Below are positions 53,233-61,969 of a DNA stretch of 64,000 nt, one piece after another. Under the pieces are notes generated by a model. The model had not been told where the DNA came from, did not search any database, and saw only the letters and a program-made list of their open reading frames with translations. The stretch covers positions 62,001 to 126,000 of the forward strand of contig NZ_CANLNH010000009.1 in NCBI RefSeq assembly GCF_947492535.1. The letters run 5' to 3'. The position numbers and the translations under genes are program-made. Within the stretch, counting starts at the first letter, position 1. Each line of letters opens with the position of its first letter. The stretch is from an uncultured Dokdonia sp. Lineage in GTDB: Bacteria; Bacteroidota; Bacteroidia; Flavobacteriales; Flavobacteriaceae.

Positions 53233-54864
53233 ATGAAAATTTTTAAAATACTATTCATATTACTTTTTGTCACCTCATTAAGTGCACAGAATGTTACATC
53301 AACTTTTGATCAGCTATTCCAAAAAAAGTATCCTAGTGATGGACCTGGAGCCACTGTTTTAGTTACAAAAAAAGGCAAAGTCCTTTATAGAAATGCTTTT
53401 GGAAAAGCAAATCTAGAAAACAACATTGTGATGCATCCAGATCATGTTTTTGAAATAGGTTCTATTACAAAACAATTTACAGCAGTTTCCATCTTAATGC
53501 TTGAAGAAGAAGGTAAACTGAACGTTCAAGACAAACTCTCAAAATACCTTCCTAACTATCCAAATGGAGATCAAATAACGATACACCAACTATTAAACCA
53601 TACTTCAGGCATTAAGAGTTACACTGCCATGGAAGGACTCAATGCGTTTGGGAAAATTGATAAAAGCCCCATTGAAATCATAGATTATTTTAAAGACGAA
53701 CCTGTAGATTTCCAACCTGGAGAACAATGGGAGTATAACAATTCTGGATATATTGTATTGGGGTATATTATCGAAAAAGTAACTGGAAAGACCTATGAAG
53801 ATTTTATTCAGCAACGTATTTTTGATGTGCTTGGAATGAAAAATTCGTATTACGGAGATAAAGCAAGAATTATTAAAAACAGAGCTTCTGGATATCAACC
53901 TACAGCCCAAGGATTTCGTAATGCGATGCAAATAAGCATGACCATACCCTATGCTGCCGGGTCTTTAATGTCTTGTGTAGATGATATGTTTTTATGGCAT
54001 AAAGCAATAATAGACAACACATTAATTAGTGCAAAAAGTAAAGCTAAAGCACATACAAACACCTTCCTTAACAATGGAAAACCTACCAATTATGGGTACG
54101 GTTGGCAAATTAATGAGCTAAACGGAAAACAAAGTATCGAACATGGAGGTGGGATTTTTGGTTTTGTCACTCAAGGTGTATATGTTCCAGATGAAGATAT
54201 TTATGTCATTGTACTTACAAATGCTAATGGCAACTCTCCACAAGATATCACCTTAAAACTTGCGAGCATGGTGATGGATACTCCTATGTTTACAAATACG
54301 ACTTCAGTGAATCTTTCTCAGAAACAATTACAAAAATGGACAGGTACCTATGAGTTTGAAAATGATGTATTACGATTTGTAACCCTAGAGGGAGACCAGT
54401 TGTATAGTCAACGAGAAGGGAGTGAAAAAATCTCTATTTCTCCTTTAGATGATCATACTTTTATTTTTGAAGATAGTTTTACCACCTATATTTTTTCTAA
54501 AGAAAATGGAAAGAAAAAAGCTGTTTTCAAAAATCGTATTGATGAAGAAGTAGGTGTAGAAAGCACTAAAAAAGCTACTGCTGACAAAGAAGGTATCTCG
54601 CTTGATCCAAATGCAATTAAAGACTATATAGGAACCTATAAATTAAATCCTAATTTCAGTATTGAAATCACAACAGCAGGGAATCAAATCTTTGCAGAAG
54701 CTACAGGACAATCAAAAATTGAAATCTTTGGCGAAGACACCGATGCCTTTTTCCTAAAAGTAGTCCCTGCTAAATTAATCTTTACACGTGATGCCTCAAA
54801 AAATGTAACCCATGTAACGCTTTATCAAGGAGGACAGGAGATGAAAGGTATTAAAGTGAATTAA
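53233..54864 (+). CDS. serine hydrolase, beta-lactamase class C / penicillin-binding-protein-like
   Basis: A 543-residue exported enzyme. The signal peptide ends TSLSAQ. The catalytic domain (about 25-370) has SxxK in GSITKQF, YxN in YNNSGY and HGG in EHGGGIFG in place of KTG. This fits the broad beta-lactamase/D-alanyl-D-alanine peptidase/esterase family. Residues about 375-543 form one or two beta-rich tail domains (WTGTYEFENDVLRF and YIGTYKLNPNFSI are repeats of one type). The role is probably peptidase or esterase; a resistance role is not indicated. Confidence 0.9.
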   Translation: MKIFKILFILLFVTSLSAQNVTSTFDQLFQKKYPSDGPGATVLVTKKGKVLYRNAFGKANLENNIVMHPDHVFEIGSITKQFTAVSILMLEEEGKLNVQDKLSKYLPNYPNGDQITIHQLLNHTSGIKSYTAMEGLNAFGKIDKSPIEIIDYFKDEPVDFQPGEQWEYNNSGYIVLGYIIEKVTGKTYEDFIQQRIFDVLGMKNSYYGDKARIIKNRASGYQPTAQGFRNAMQISMTIPYAAGSLMSCVDDMFLWHKAIIDNTLISAKSKAKAHTNTFLNNGKPTNYGYGWQINELNGKQSIEHGGGIFGFVTQGVYVPDEDIYVIVLTNANGNSPQDITLKLASMVMDTPMFTNTTSVNLSQKQLQKWTGTYEFENDVLRFVTLEGDQLYSQREGSEKISISPLDDHTFIFEDSFTTYIFSKENGKKKAVFKNRIDEEVGVESTKKATADKEGISLDPNAIKDYIGTYKLNPNFSIEITTAGNQIFAEATGQSKIEIFGEDTDAFFLKVVPAKLIFTRDASKNVTHVTLYQGGQEMKGIKVN

Positions 54865-54884
54865 TAGCGCAATAAGATATTATT

Positions 54885-55018
54885 AAAAGAGTGTTTGAAA
54901 AGATTTTTTTTCGTCAAGCTGAACTTGTTTCAGCTTCTCACAAAATTAAGAACTAATACAATGAGATTCTGAAATGAATTCAGAATGACGTTTTTGACTA
55001 CTTTTCAGACACTCTTTT
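54885..55018. repeat. 134-bp hairpin element downstream of the serine hydrolase gene
   Basis: Outer arms AAAGAGTGTTTGAAAAG and CTTTTCAGACACTCTTT (one mismatch) enclose inner arms that pair again: GTCAAGCTGAAC...CAGCTTCTCA against TGAGATTCTG...CAGAATGACG. The whole element folds into one long stem. It resembles small Bacteroidota dispersed hairpin elements. Confidence 0.75.
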
Positions 55019-55049
55019 TCATTTCTATCATAAATATATGCTTTAACAA

Positions 55050-55073
55050 AAACCCATCTTTTTAGATGGGTTT
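55050..55073 (+). terminator. intrinsic terminator
   Basis: AAACCCATCT/AGATGGGTTT, a 10-bp perfect stem with a TTTT loop, then CTTTTTT. It lies 185 bases past the serine hydrolase stop, beyond the hairpin element. Confidence 0.8.
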
Positions 55074-55090
55074 CTTTTTTGTTACTAATT

Positions 55091-55108
55091 ACGCTTTCGC
55101 GAAAGCGT
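55091..55108. repeat. TTTCGCGAAA palindrome, intergenic copy
   Basis: A perfect 18-bp ACGCTTTCGCGAAAGCGT, 23 bases past the 3' end of the convergent TMEM175-like gene. Confidence 0.95.
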
Positions 55109-55131
55109 ATAAACCATTTATTTAATAGGCC

Positions 55132-55746
55132 CTATCCCTTTATTTTCTTCTTAAAACGACGGTCTATGAAAAATTGAAATACAAATAATAATAAGAATAT
55201 CAATCGAGATCCTAAAGGCAGCATGGAAGCTATAAGTGATGCGACTATCCAGATGACCATTACATTTAAACCACGAGCACGATACCACCGATAGTATAGT
55301 CTCGTAAAACCTGTTTTCTGCTTCTCTTGGTAGTATACATGGCGTAACATCCATAAATTAAAAAATCCAATAACAGCAAGATTAATACAATAAAACACAA
55401 AAGGGCCTGTATGATTAAACCCGTTTACATACATCGCTGTTGAAAAAGGTAATATTACGATAGCCAATAAAAAGAAAATATTGAGCCATAATAGTTTTCC
55501 TTTAACGACACTTACGTACTTCATTAATCGTATATGACCTATCCAATAAAGTGCACTCACCAAAAAACTAACAATTAATCCAATAAAATCTGGAATTCTA
55601 TTAGATAGTAAGGTGGTGAATTTTGTGGTGCTAATTGCACTTGCAGAAGGTACTGCAACTTCTAATATAAGAAGTGTCATGACTATAGAGAATACCGCAT
55701 CACTAAAATTAATGACCCGATTTTTATCATAGGTAATTTCTTTCAT
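55132..55746 (-). CDS. TMEM175-family (DUF1211) membrane protein, putative potassium channel
   Basis: A 204-residue protein with about six hydrophobic segments. The family's signature appears at the N-terminus in RVINFSDAVFSIVMTLLILE (R..FSD in helix 1). Bacterial TMEM175 proteins are tetrameric potassium channels lacking the usual selectivity filter. The family membership is clear; ion selectivity is inference. It is monocistronic and divergent from the 119-residue protein gene. Confidence 0.85.
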   Translation of the reverse strand: MKEITYDKNRVINFSDAVFSIVMTLLILEVAVPSASAISTTKFTTLLSNRIPDFIGLIVSFLVSALYWIGHIRLMKYVSVVKGKLLWLNIFFLLAIVILPFSTAMYVNGFNHTGPFVFYCINLAVIGFFNLWMLRHVYYQEKQKTGFTRLYYRWYRARGLNVMVIWIVASLIASMLPLGSRLIFLLLFVFQFFIDRRFKKKIKG

Positions 55747-55825
55747 AGAATATCAATAGTTAGTTACAGAAAAGATATGGCTTTATTTTTGATTACATTC
55801 AATCACTAATAAAAACAATATTCTT

Positions 55826-56185
55826 ATGAAAACCGATCTATACACAAAAAGTATTCTTACTGTTATTGCTATCGCACTATCTATTATTGTATTAAAAGAT
55901 ATTTCTATAATTCCAGAAGCGCATGCTACCTCAGCAAACAGTGATATACCTGTTGTAAATAGCAGTTATGGTCTTATTCCTGTAAATGAAGATGGATCTA
56001 TTAATGTACGTTTAGTAAGTACTGAACAACTAGATGTGAATATTAAAAATATTGACACCTATGATGAGTTAAGAGTAGATTTACGTCGTATTAACACCAG
56101 TGATGAACTGGATATTAATATAGATGAGATAGGTGGCGGATGGATCTCTAGCGGCGGACCTATTCCTGTTAAAATAAAGCAGTAA
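55826..56185 (+). CDS. small exported protein with internal repeats, unknown
   Basis: A 119-residue protein with an N-terminal hydrophobic segment (about 9-25) ending near EAHA, a possible signal-peptidase site. The mature part is built of short repeats: QLDVNIKNIDTY, ELRVDLRRINTS, ELDINIDEIGG, each about 12-13 residues, suggesting a beta solenoid or hairpin array. No family recognised. It is divergent from the TMEM175 gene and converges on the DinB-like gene. Confidence 0.7.
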   Translation: MKTDLYTKSILTVIAIALSIIVLKDISIIPEAHATSANSDIPVVNSSYGLIPVNEDGSINVRLVSTEQLDVNIKNIDTYDELRVDLRRINTSDELDINIDEIGGGWISSGGPIPVKIKQ

Positions 56186-56186
56186 T

Positions 56187-56633
56187 TTACTTATCAAGTA
56201 ATCGTCTGTGGTAATTAATTTGTCCTAAGTGATACGTAAGATGTGACGATAAGTGTATTAAAAAGAACTCATACGTCATCTTTTCTTTAAACACTTGAAT
56301 CGGATATTCTGATGCAAGCATCTCTTGATCTACCAGCGTCAATGCTTCATGTACAACATGTATTGTTTCATCTATTTGCTGTACGAGTGTTGCTACGGGA
56401 ACATCTTTGCCAGCAAATTCAAACGCGCGATCACGTACATAGTTTGTATTACCCATTTTTGCACCAATAAATGCATTGAGGTTTCCTAACAAGTGTAGAC
56501 AAAGATTTCCTCCAGAATTTGCTATAGTGCCATCAATGATCCATAGGTTTTCTTCTTTGGTATATGAAGTGATTTCTGTTTTAAGCCTTGTGAGATCTCT
56601 TTTATAAAGTTGTTGAAGTGTTGTTATGGGCAT
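56187..56633 (-). CDS. DinB-family protein (DUF1572-like)
   Basis: A 148-residue four-helix bundle. The likely metal-binding histidines are in LCLHLLGNL (about 46) and LSSHLTYHLGQINYHRR (about 130). DinB-like proteins often act as thiol-dependent transferases; the specific reaction is unknown. It lies 6 bases after the CIA30 gene, so the two are likely co-transcribed. Confidence 0.85.
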   Translation of the reverse strand: MPITTLQQLYKRDLTRLKTEITSYTKEENLWIIDGTIANSGGNLCLHLLGNLNAFIGAKMGNTNYVRDRAFEFAGKDVPVATLVQQIDETIHVVHEALTLVDQEMLASEYPIQVFKEKMTYEFFLIHLSSHLTYHLGQINYHRRLLDK

Positions 56634-56639
56634 TTTAAA

Positions 56640-57179
56640 TTATTTAAAACGAATATAGTCGATCTCAATGATAAAAGCACTTGCCTTTTCATCATTAGAA
56701 ATAAGACCTAATCGAATGATACTTGCTAACTCTTCTTCAGATGGATTTCCTGAAAGTTGATTCCCTAGTCGATATTTTTTAAAATTTCGTAATGGAAGTT
56801 TTATTTCTCTCCACATTCCATTAGTAACAGGTAATTCATGTTTAAAACTAGGTTTATAGAACCTTTGATAATTGTTTAATGTAAATGCAAAATTCTGTCC
56901 TGTAGATTTGTATCTAATCTCAACTTCTGTAAATTTTGATAGATCATACTCCCCATACGCACTTCGATACGATGCAAAACCCCCATTGTTTTCAAGTGAT
57001 ATTTCGCCCGTAAAAACAACACTATCTTCAGTCTCTACAACGGTGCCTTTAGAGCGTCCTCCCATCACACCATCTACCACTACAAACCAGTCACAAGTAT
57101 CACAAGAAGTCCCAAAATCTATCATGTACATAGATGAGTTCATAAAAAATAATGCAATTGTAATTAGGATTGCTCTCAT
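56640..57179 (-). CDS. CIA30-family exported protein
   Basis: A 179-residue protein with a short hydrophobic N-terminus and a jelly-roll CIA30-type domain: WFVVVDGVMGGRSKG, then TGEISLENNGGFASYRS and IRYKSTGQNFAF. The mitochondrial relative CIA30/NDUFAF1 is a complex I assembly factor; bacterial members are of unknown role. The window carries Na+-NQR, but no link is shown. It is followed by the DinB-like gene. Confidence 0.85.
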   Translation of the reverse strand: MRAILITIALFFMNSSMYMIDFGTSCDTCDWFVVVDGVMGGRSKGTVVETEDSVVFTGEISLENNGGFASYRSAYGEYDLSKFTEVEIRYKSTGQNFAFTLNNYQRFYKPSFKHELPVTNGMWREIKLPLRNFKKYRLGNQLSGNPSEEELASIIRLGLISNDEKASAFIIEIDYIRFK

Positions 57180-57209
57180 ATTGTAAAGAACTTCTTGCCG
57201 TTAATCACA

Positions 57210-57989
57210 TTATAACAAGTTTTCTATATTTTCTTTTATAGTTTCGGCAATACCCGAAACAAATCCGGTTCTCAGGAAGGTTATATTTCCTTCTTGATCT
57301 ACAACTATATTGGTAGGATATCCAGTGATTCCATTTTGCATAGCATATGATTGACTATCAGGAACAATACGATAATCAAAACTGTGTTTTTCAAAAAACG
57401 AAGGCAAACGGTCTTTTGCGGTTGTAGAAAATCCTATGAATTGCACACTAGGATTGTCTTTATATGTTGCTACCAATTCATTAAGCTCTGGCATTTCATG
57501 AATACAAGGTTTACATTCTTTAAACCAAAAATTTACTACCGTTACTTTCCCTTTTAATTCTTCTGAAGTTATTTGCTTCCCTTCATAATCTACAAGATCA
57601 AATTTTGGAAGTGGCTGTCCAACACTTTCTTGAAGCTTTGCTTCTTGTTCTTCAAACTGAGCCATCATTTTCATCATCTCCGCTTTTTGCTCCTCACTTG
57701 GAGGTGCAAGTATTCCTACTGAAACTTCTCCATCTTCATTCTTATATAGTTTAGGAAAAGAACCTCCATTAAGATACTCCATTGCCTCATCTTGTGTTAA
57801 AGAGTCTCCTTCTGCATTATAAAATGTTACGTCTTCAATCTCAAAACTAAGACTTTCCATCTCTTCATTTGGAATTTCTGTCAGCCCATCTAAAAAAGAA
57901 GTTTTATTTGTTGTCGTTTCGTTTTTGCAGGATACTAATATGAATAACATACATAAACAGACAGTTTGTAGGATTGTTTTCACTTTCAT
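57210..57989 (-). CDS. TlpA-type thioredoxin-like lipoprotein
   Basis: A 259-residue envelope protein. The signal ends LFILVSC (lipobox). An acidic, helical middle segment precedes a thioredoxin-like domain (about 120-255) with the redox motif FKECKPCIHEMPE (CxxC) and cis-Pro loop GYPTNIVVD. It probably reduces or transfers disulfides in the periplasm, as TlpA/ResA proteins do. It ends 30 bases before the CIA30 gene. Confidence 0.9.
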   Translation of the reverse strand: MKVKTILQTVCLCMLFILVSCKNETTTNKTSFLDGLTEIPNEEMESLSFEIEDVTFYNAEGDSLTQDEAMEYLNGGSFPKLYKNEDGEVSVGILAPPSEEQKAEMMKMMAQFEEQEAKLQESVGQPLPKFDLVDYEGKQITSEELKGKVTVVNFWFKECKPCIHEMPELNELVATYKDNPSVQFIGFSTTAKDRLPSFFEKHSFDYRIVPDSQSYAMQNGITGYPTNIVVDQEGNITFLRTGFVSGIAETIKENIENLL

Positions 57990-58021
57990 AATGTAGTTTA
58001 ATTAAATGGTTAGTTTTCTAT

Positions 58022-58105
58022 ATACGCTCTTACTGTATACACCCGTACTTCGGCTTTGCTCAGTATAAACTTCTTCAAAGCTTTTATACGCTTTCGCGAA
58101 AGCAT
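58022..58105. repeat. composite repeat element (copy d) with TTTCGCGAAA palindrome
   Basis: Begins ATACGCTCTTACTG, contains GTACTTCGGCTTTG and CTCAGTATAAACTTC as in copy a, and ends with a perfect GCTTTCGCGAAAGC core (58090-58103). It lies just after the TonB-receptor gene on the minus strand. Confidence 0.75.
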
Positions 58106-58115
58106 AAAAAGCATA

Positions 58116-60884
58116 TTACAAATTATACTTTACTGTAAAGATAACATAACGCGGCTGAACGAAATATTCTGTGTTTGAAATCAAGATATCATTCACATTA
58201 TTATTACTAATAACATCTACATCTAATAAGTTAGTTGCTTGTACTCTAAACTCCCATTTACTTTCAGGTTTTTGGTAATACAAGTTGGCTTCTAAAAACT
58301 GATATGTATTACTTAAATCTGTACTGTCATCATTATCATCATAGTCATAATAACTCCAATCTGCAGCAAATGTAAATCCTTTTAAGAAGTTTACTTCCAT
58401 GTTTGCAAAAGGTCTATTGGTAATAAAAGTACGATCGGTAAATCCATTATCAGAGCGTGTACTTGTGTAGTTATACCCTACTTCAAAATTAGGCGCTTCT
58501 TTAAAATTGGTCTCCAAACTTGTTTGATAATTCTGTGTAAAATTCTTCGTGTTACGATCTTGACCATTAATTACATTGTTAAGATCGCTCCAAGAGACAT
58601 TTCCTCGTACATTCCACTTGAATTTTTTGAATGTTTTAGAGAAACGCGCATTCCCTCCATAGGTCTCATCTACAAAATTTGTATTGTTTATAGGCGATGA
58701 GATTTGATCAATTCCTTGAAATACGCCTGCCGTTTTTACAGGATCTATACGTCTGCTATAATTTACGCCTCCAAAAATACTTGTGAAATTAAACATACTA
58801 AAGCTGAAATAGTTTAAGTTCACATTATGGAAGAGTGCATTCTCTAAGTTGCGATTTCCTCTAAACAAACGGTTAAAATTATTAAACACAAGCCCCTCAG
58901 CATAATTACTCACATCTGTGTATTGAGCCGTTACTTGGTAGTTTAATTGCAATCTTTTACTCTGTGCAAATTGAGCTATGGCAAAGAAATCTGGCAATAC
59001 TAACCACTGATTATCTTCTGTAATACTTCCAGCTTGATCACTTTTAATCCCATATCTATGTAATGTAAGTCCTGGCGTAAAGGTGTAAATACCTGTTTTA
59101 AACTTATAGTGTGCTCCTAAAAACCAATCACTAAAATTAAATTGCACATCATTTCCTAGTGATGCAACCTCTCCTGTGTCAGGATCAGGTAGTGAATTAT
59201 CAAAATCTTCACGTCCATTACCTTCTAAAATCTGAAAAATATTAGAGTTAAAATCCTGTCTACTTAATGTACTTCCAAGTGTCAAGTTAATATTACTCTT
59301 ATTATTGATTACATAGTAGTAATCTACTTTTGCATCTAGTTTATTAGATCGTATCGTTTTATCTTGACTTACATTAAAAAGATCTTGTCCTTCTGTCGTT
59401 AATGGTAATACAGATTGAAAAGGTTGCTGACTTACCAATGCGTTATAAAAAGGGTCTTCCTCTTGAAAAAGGTGTTGCGCTGTAGCGGCAAAAATGTTGT
59501 TCTCATTTAGAGTATAATACACATTTAAATTCTGGTTCACAGAAAACGGGCTGTTTTCTTTACGTTGATCTACGTTGTCTATTTGCTCTACAAAGTTCCC
59601 ATCAGGATCTGTAAAACGTTCTATAGAAGTACCATCAGAAAACTCTGTTTGTTTAGATAATTTAGCTAATACATCATAATCTACCTGAAGATTTGTACTT
59701 GGTTTATGTACAGCGCTAAATTTTACCATTCCTAATTGATTACGCTGGTCACTTACTTCGTTAAATTCTTGAGACACCCCTCCGTTTATAAACGTATTTA
59801 ATGAGTTATTTATAAAATTAGTACGGCCATCATTCAAAATTGTAAATCCGCTAAGATCCCACGTTTTTGAAGGGCTATAGGTAAAGTTAGCTCCAATAAA
59901 ATCAGATTCTATCTCATTGGCTCTATTGTTTTGTGTTGTTAGGAAGCCTAATCCTCCATCAGAAATATTAAAAGAGGTTCCTCCTCGTCGATTAAAGCCT
60001 CTAAATCCTCCTGTAAAATTAAAGTAGTCTCTAAACGTGAAAGGGACTTCTCCCGTGTTATTAAAATTCCCAATGACATTAATACTCCCTTTGGGACTAT
60101 AGTAAAACAATTTAGGTTTTACAGTATATCTAAATTCATCACCACCTTCTCCGGCTCCTGTTGTAATATCACCAAACCAAAAATTCTTCTTTCCTTCTTT
60201 AAGTTTAAGGTTAATGGCTATATTATCTTGATCATTTCCTAAACCTCGCATTTGAGATACTTCATTATAATTTTTGAGAACTTCTACTTTTTTGAGGGCA
60301 TCTGCAGGAATATTCTGTGTCGCTAATTTACTATCGCCATCAAAAAAGTCTTTCCCTTCTATCATTACTTTAGAAACTTTTTGGCCATCTACCTCTATTT
60401 CCCCATCATCTGTCACCTCAACACCAGGAAGTTTCTTTAGTACATCCCCTAGCTTCTTTTCGTTTCCATTGGTAAAACTATCGGTATTATATACAATAGT
60501 ATCTCCTTTTACCGTTACAGGCATTTCATATACGAGTTCTACATTATCTAATTGATTAGGATCTGAAACTAAGGTAAAATCTTTTGTGTCATCTGCTCCA
60601 TTTTCTGGAACCGTATAATCTACAACTTCTGATTTTAATCCTAGAAAACTCACCTTAAGTTCGTAGGTCGTATTTACAGCTAATTCTAATTTATATCGAC
60701 CTTGAGCATCTGTTATTCCGTAAGATTCTAAGGTGCCTTCTGCTTTATTTGTAGCAATGATATTGGCTAGCTCTAAAGGGTTTCCTATACTGTCTTTTAC
60801 AGTACCTCTAAGTTCTATACTTTGGGCAAAGAGACTCAAGGGCATTGCAAAGAGCAACACCAACATACTAGTTTTTAAACGCAT
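58116..60884 (-). CDS. TonB-dependent outer-membrane beta-barrel receptor
   Basis: A roughly 920-residue outer-membrane transporter. I start it at 60884 (MRLKTSMLVLLF), giving a signal peptide ending PLSLFAQ. A carboxypeptidase-regulatory-like domain follows (IELRGTVKDSIGNPLELANI), then a plug (KKLGDVLKKLPGVEVTDDGE, KVMIEGKDFFDGD), then a long beta barrel ending YVIFTVKYNL. The type matches the outer membrane family often found with GLPGLI proteins. The substrate is unknown. It follows two GLPGLI genes in one unit. Confidence 0.9.
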   Translation of the reverse strand: MRLKTSMLVLLFAMPLSLFAQSIELRGTVKDSIGNPLELANIIATNKAEGTLESYGITDAQGRYKLELAVNTTYELKVSFLGLKSEVVDYTVPENGADDTKDFTLVSDPNQLDNVELVYEMPVTVKGDTIVYNTDSFTNGNEKKLGDVLKKLPGVEVTDDGEIEVDGQKVSKVMIEGKDFFDGDSKLATQNIPADALKKVEVLKNYNEVSQMRGLGNDQDNIAINLKLKEGKKNFWFGDITTGAGEGGDEFRYTVKPKLFYYSPKGSINVIGNFNNTGEVPFTFRDYFNFTGGFRGFNRRGGTSFNISDGGLGFLTTQNNRANEIESDFIGANFTYSPSKTWDLSGFTILNDGRTNFINNSLNTFINGGVSQEFNEVSDQRNQLGMVKFSAVHKPSTNLQVDYDVLAKLSKQTEFSDGTSIERFTDPDGNFVEQIDNVDQRKENSPFSVNQNLNVYYTLNENNIFAATAQHLFQEEDPFYNALVSQQPFQSVLPLTTEGQDLFNVSQDKTIRSNKLDAKVDYYYVINNKSNINLTLGSTLSRQDFNSNIFQILEGNGREDFDNSLPDPDTGEVASLGNDVQFNFSDWFLGAHYKFKTGIYTFTPGLTLHRYGIKSDQAGSITEDNQWLVLPDFFAIAQFAQSKRLQLNYQVTAQYTDVSNYAEGLVFNNFNRLFRGNRNLENALFHNVNLNYFSFSMFNFTSIFGGVNYSRRIDPVKTAGVFQGIDQISSPINNTNFVDETYGGNARFSKTFKKFKWNVRGNVSWSDLNNVINGQDRNTKNFTQNYQTSLETNFKEAPNFEVGYNYTSTRSDNGFTDRTFITNRPFANMEVNFLKGFTFAADWSYYDYDDNDDSTDLSNTYQFLEANLYYQKPESKWEFRVQATNLLDVDVISNNNVNDILISNTEYFVQPRYVIFTVKYNL

Positions 60885-60965
60885 TTTGATTGTGTGTATT
60901 GGTTCGTTATTCAAGAGTATATATTCTTGAATTTCTATTGTTTATATATGATGATTGTAGTATGA

Positions 60966-61859
60966 TTATCCGCCAAATCGACCGCCTCTTCTACCACCGC
61001 CTCCGCGACGGTTACCGCCTCCATAACGTTCAGACATCTCCTTTGCTTTTTCATCTACAATTTTTCGGTACTCTTCTCGTGTTACCTCTTTTCCTTTTTC
61101 AGGAACTTCAATCACAATTTCTTCTTTAGGGTTTAGTACTACCTTTGTACATAACATGGTGGTATTATTAGTACTTAGTTCTAAGATAAGTCCTGGAAGT
61201 CCTCCAAAATCGTCAGGTCCGTGGCTTGCAGGAATCATAGGTGTATACCATGCAACAATGGTTTCTGTTTTAGGTTCTGGTTTTTCAGCAACTTTATCTT
61301 CTGTACTTGCTGTCTTGAGCGTATCATCTTCCTTTTCTCTTGCCTTTTGAGCATTTCTTGCACGACGTCCCATTCTACTCCAAATGTTCTGCTCAATATC
61401 TCTTGTTGCTACCGCTTTAAAAACAGGATACTGTCCTATCATCTTACTCTCTTTTACGAGTTCCCATTCTAGATGATTAATCGTATCCTTGATTAAAAAG
61501 ACTTTCCCAAACATATTGTTTTCTCTTGCATACGCATTTTGATCTACATTTTTATAGATTCCTCCTTGCGTAAAACCGCCTCCAAAACGACCACCACCTT
61601 GTCCGGGTGTTGCTAGTTTTTCTTCTTCTTTGTAAAAAGATTCCGTATTGGTGAATGTAAGCGTAAACTCTTTTTCCAAAAAGTTTTTCATACGCTCCAT
61701 AATTTGCTTTTTACGTTGCTCAGACATTTGTTGCCCATCTCTTGTAAAACGTGACATATCTATTGTTGTCTTTGTTTGATACGTAGCAACTCCTTGTACA
61801 TTTTGAGCATACGTAGTAAGTGCAAACAAGCTTATAAATAGCATGATAACACTTCGCAT
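60966..61859 (-). CDS. GLPGLI-family protein (second copy)
   Basis: An exported protein of about 297 residues. The start at 61859 gives the signal peptide MRSVIMLFISLFALTTYAQ. The family hallmark is in DDFGGLPGLILELS (about residue 230), after TIVAWYTPMIPASHGP. The C-terminal end is a glycine-arginine-rich tail (GGGNRRGGGGRRGG). GLPGLI proteins commonly accompany TonB receptors in Bacteroidota; their role is unknown. It is paralogous to the next gene upstream. Confidence 0.9.
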   Translation of the reverse strand: MRSVIMLFISLFALTTYAQNVQGVATYQTKTTIDMSRFTRDGQQMSEQRKKQIMERMKNFLEKEFTLTFTNTESFYKEEEKLATPGQGGGRFGGGFTQGGIYKNVDQNAYARENNMFGKVFLIKDTINHLEWELVKESKMIGQYPVFKAVATRDIEQNIWSRMGRRARNAQKAREKEDDTLKTASTEDKVAEKPEPKTETIVAWYTPMIPASHGPDDFGGLPGLILELSTNNTTMLCTKVVLNPKEEIVIEVPEKGKEVTREEYRKIVDEKAKEMSERYGGGNRRGGGGRRGGRFGG

Positions 61860-61969
61860 ATTTTTGAGAACCATAGTGTAATTTGTTTAGTTCGTTAGAC
61901 TATAAAATTAAACCAAAGTTTAGGCGACTTCTTTTTTTTAAGAATACTTTATGATTTCAGCAAGGTTAC

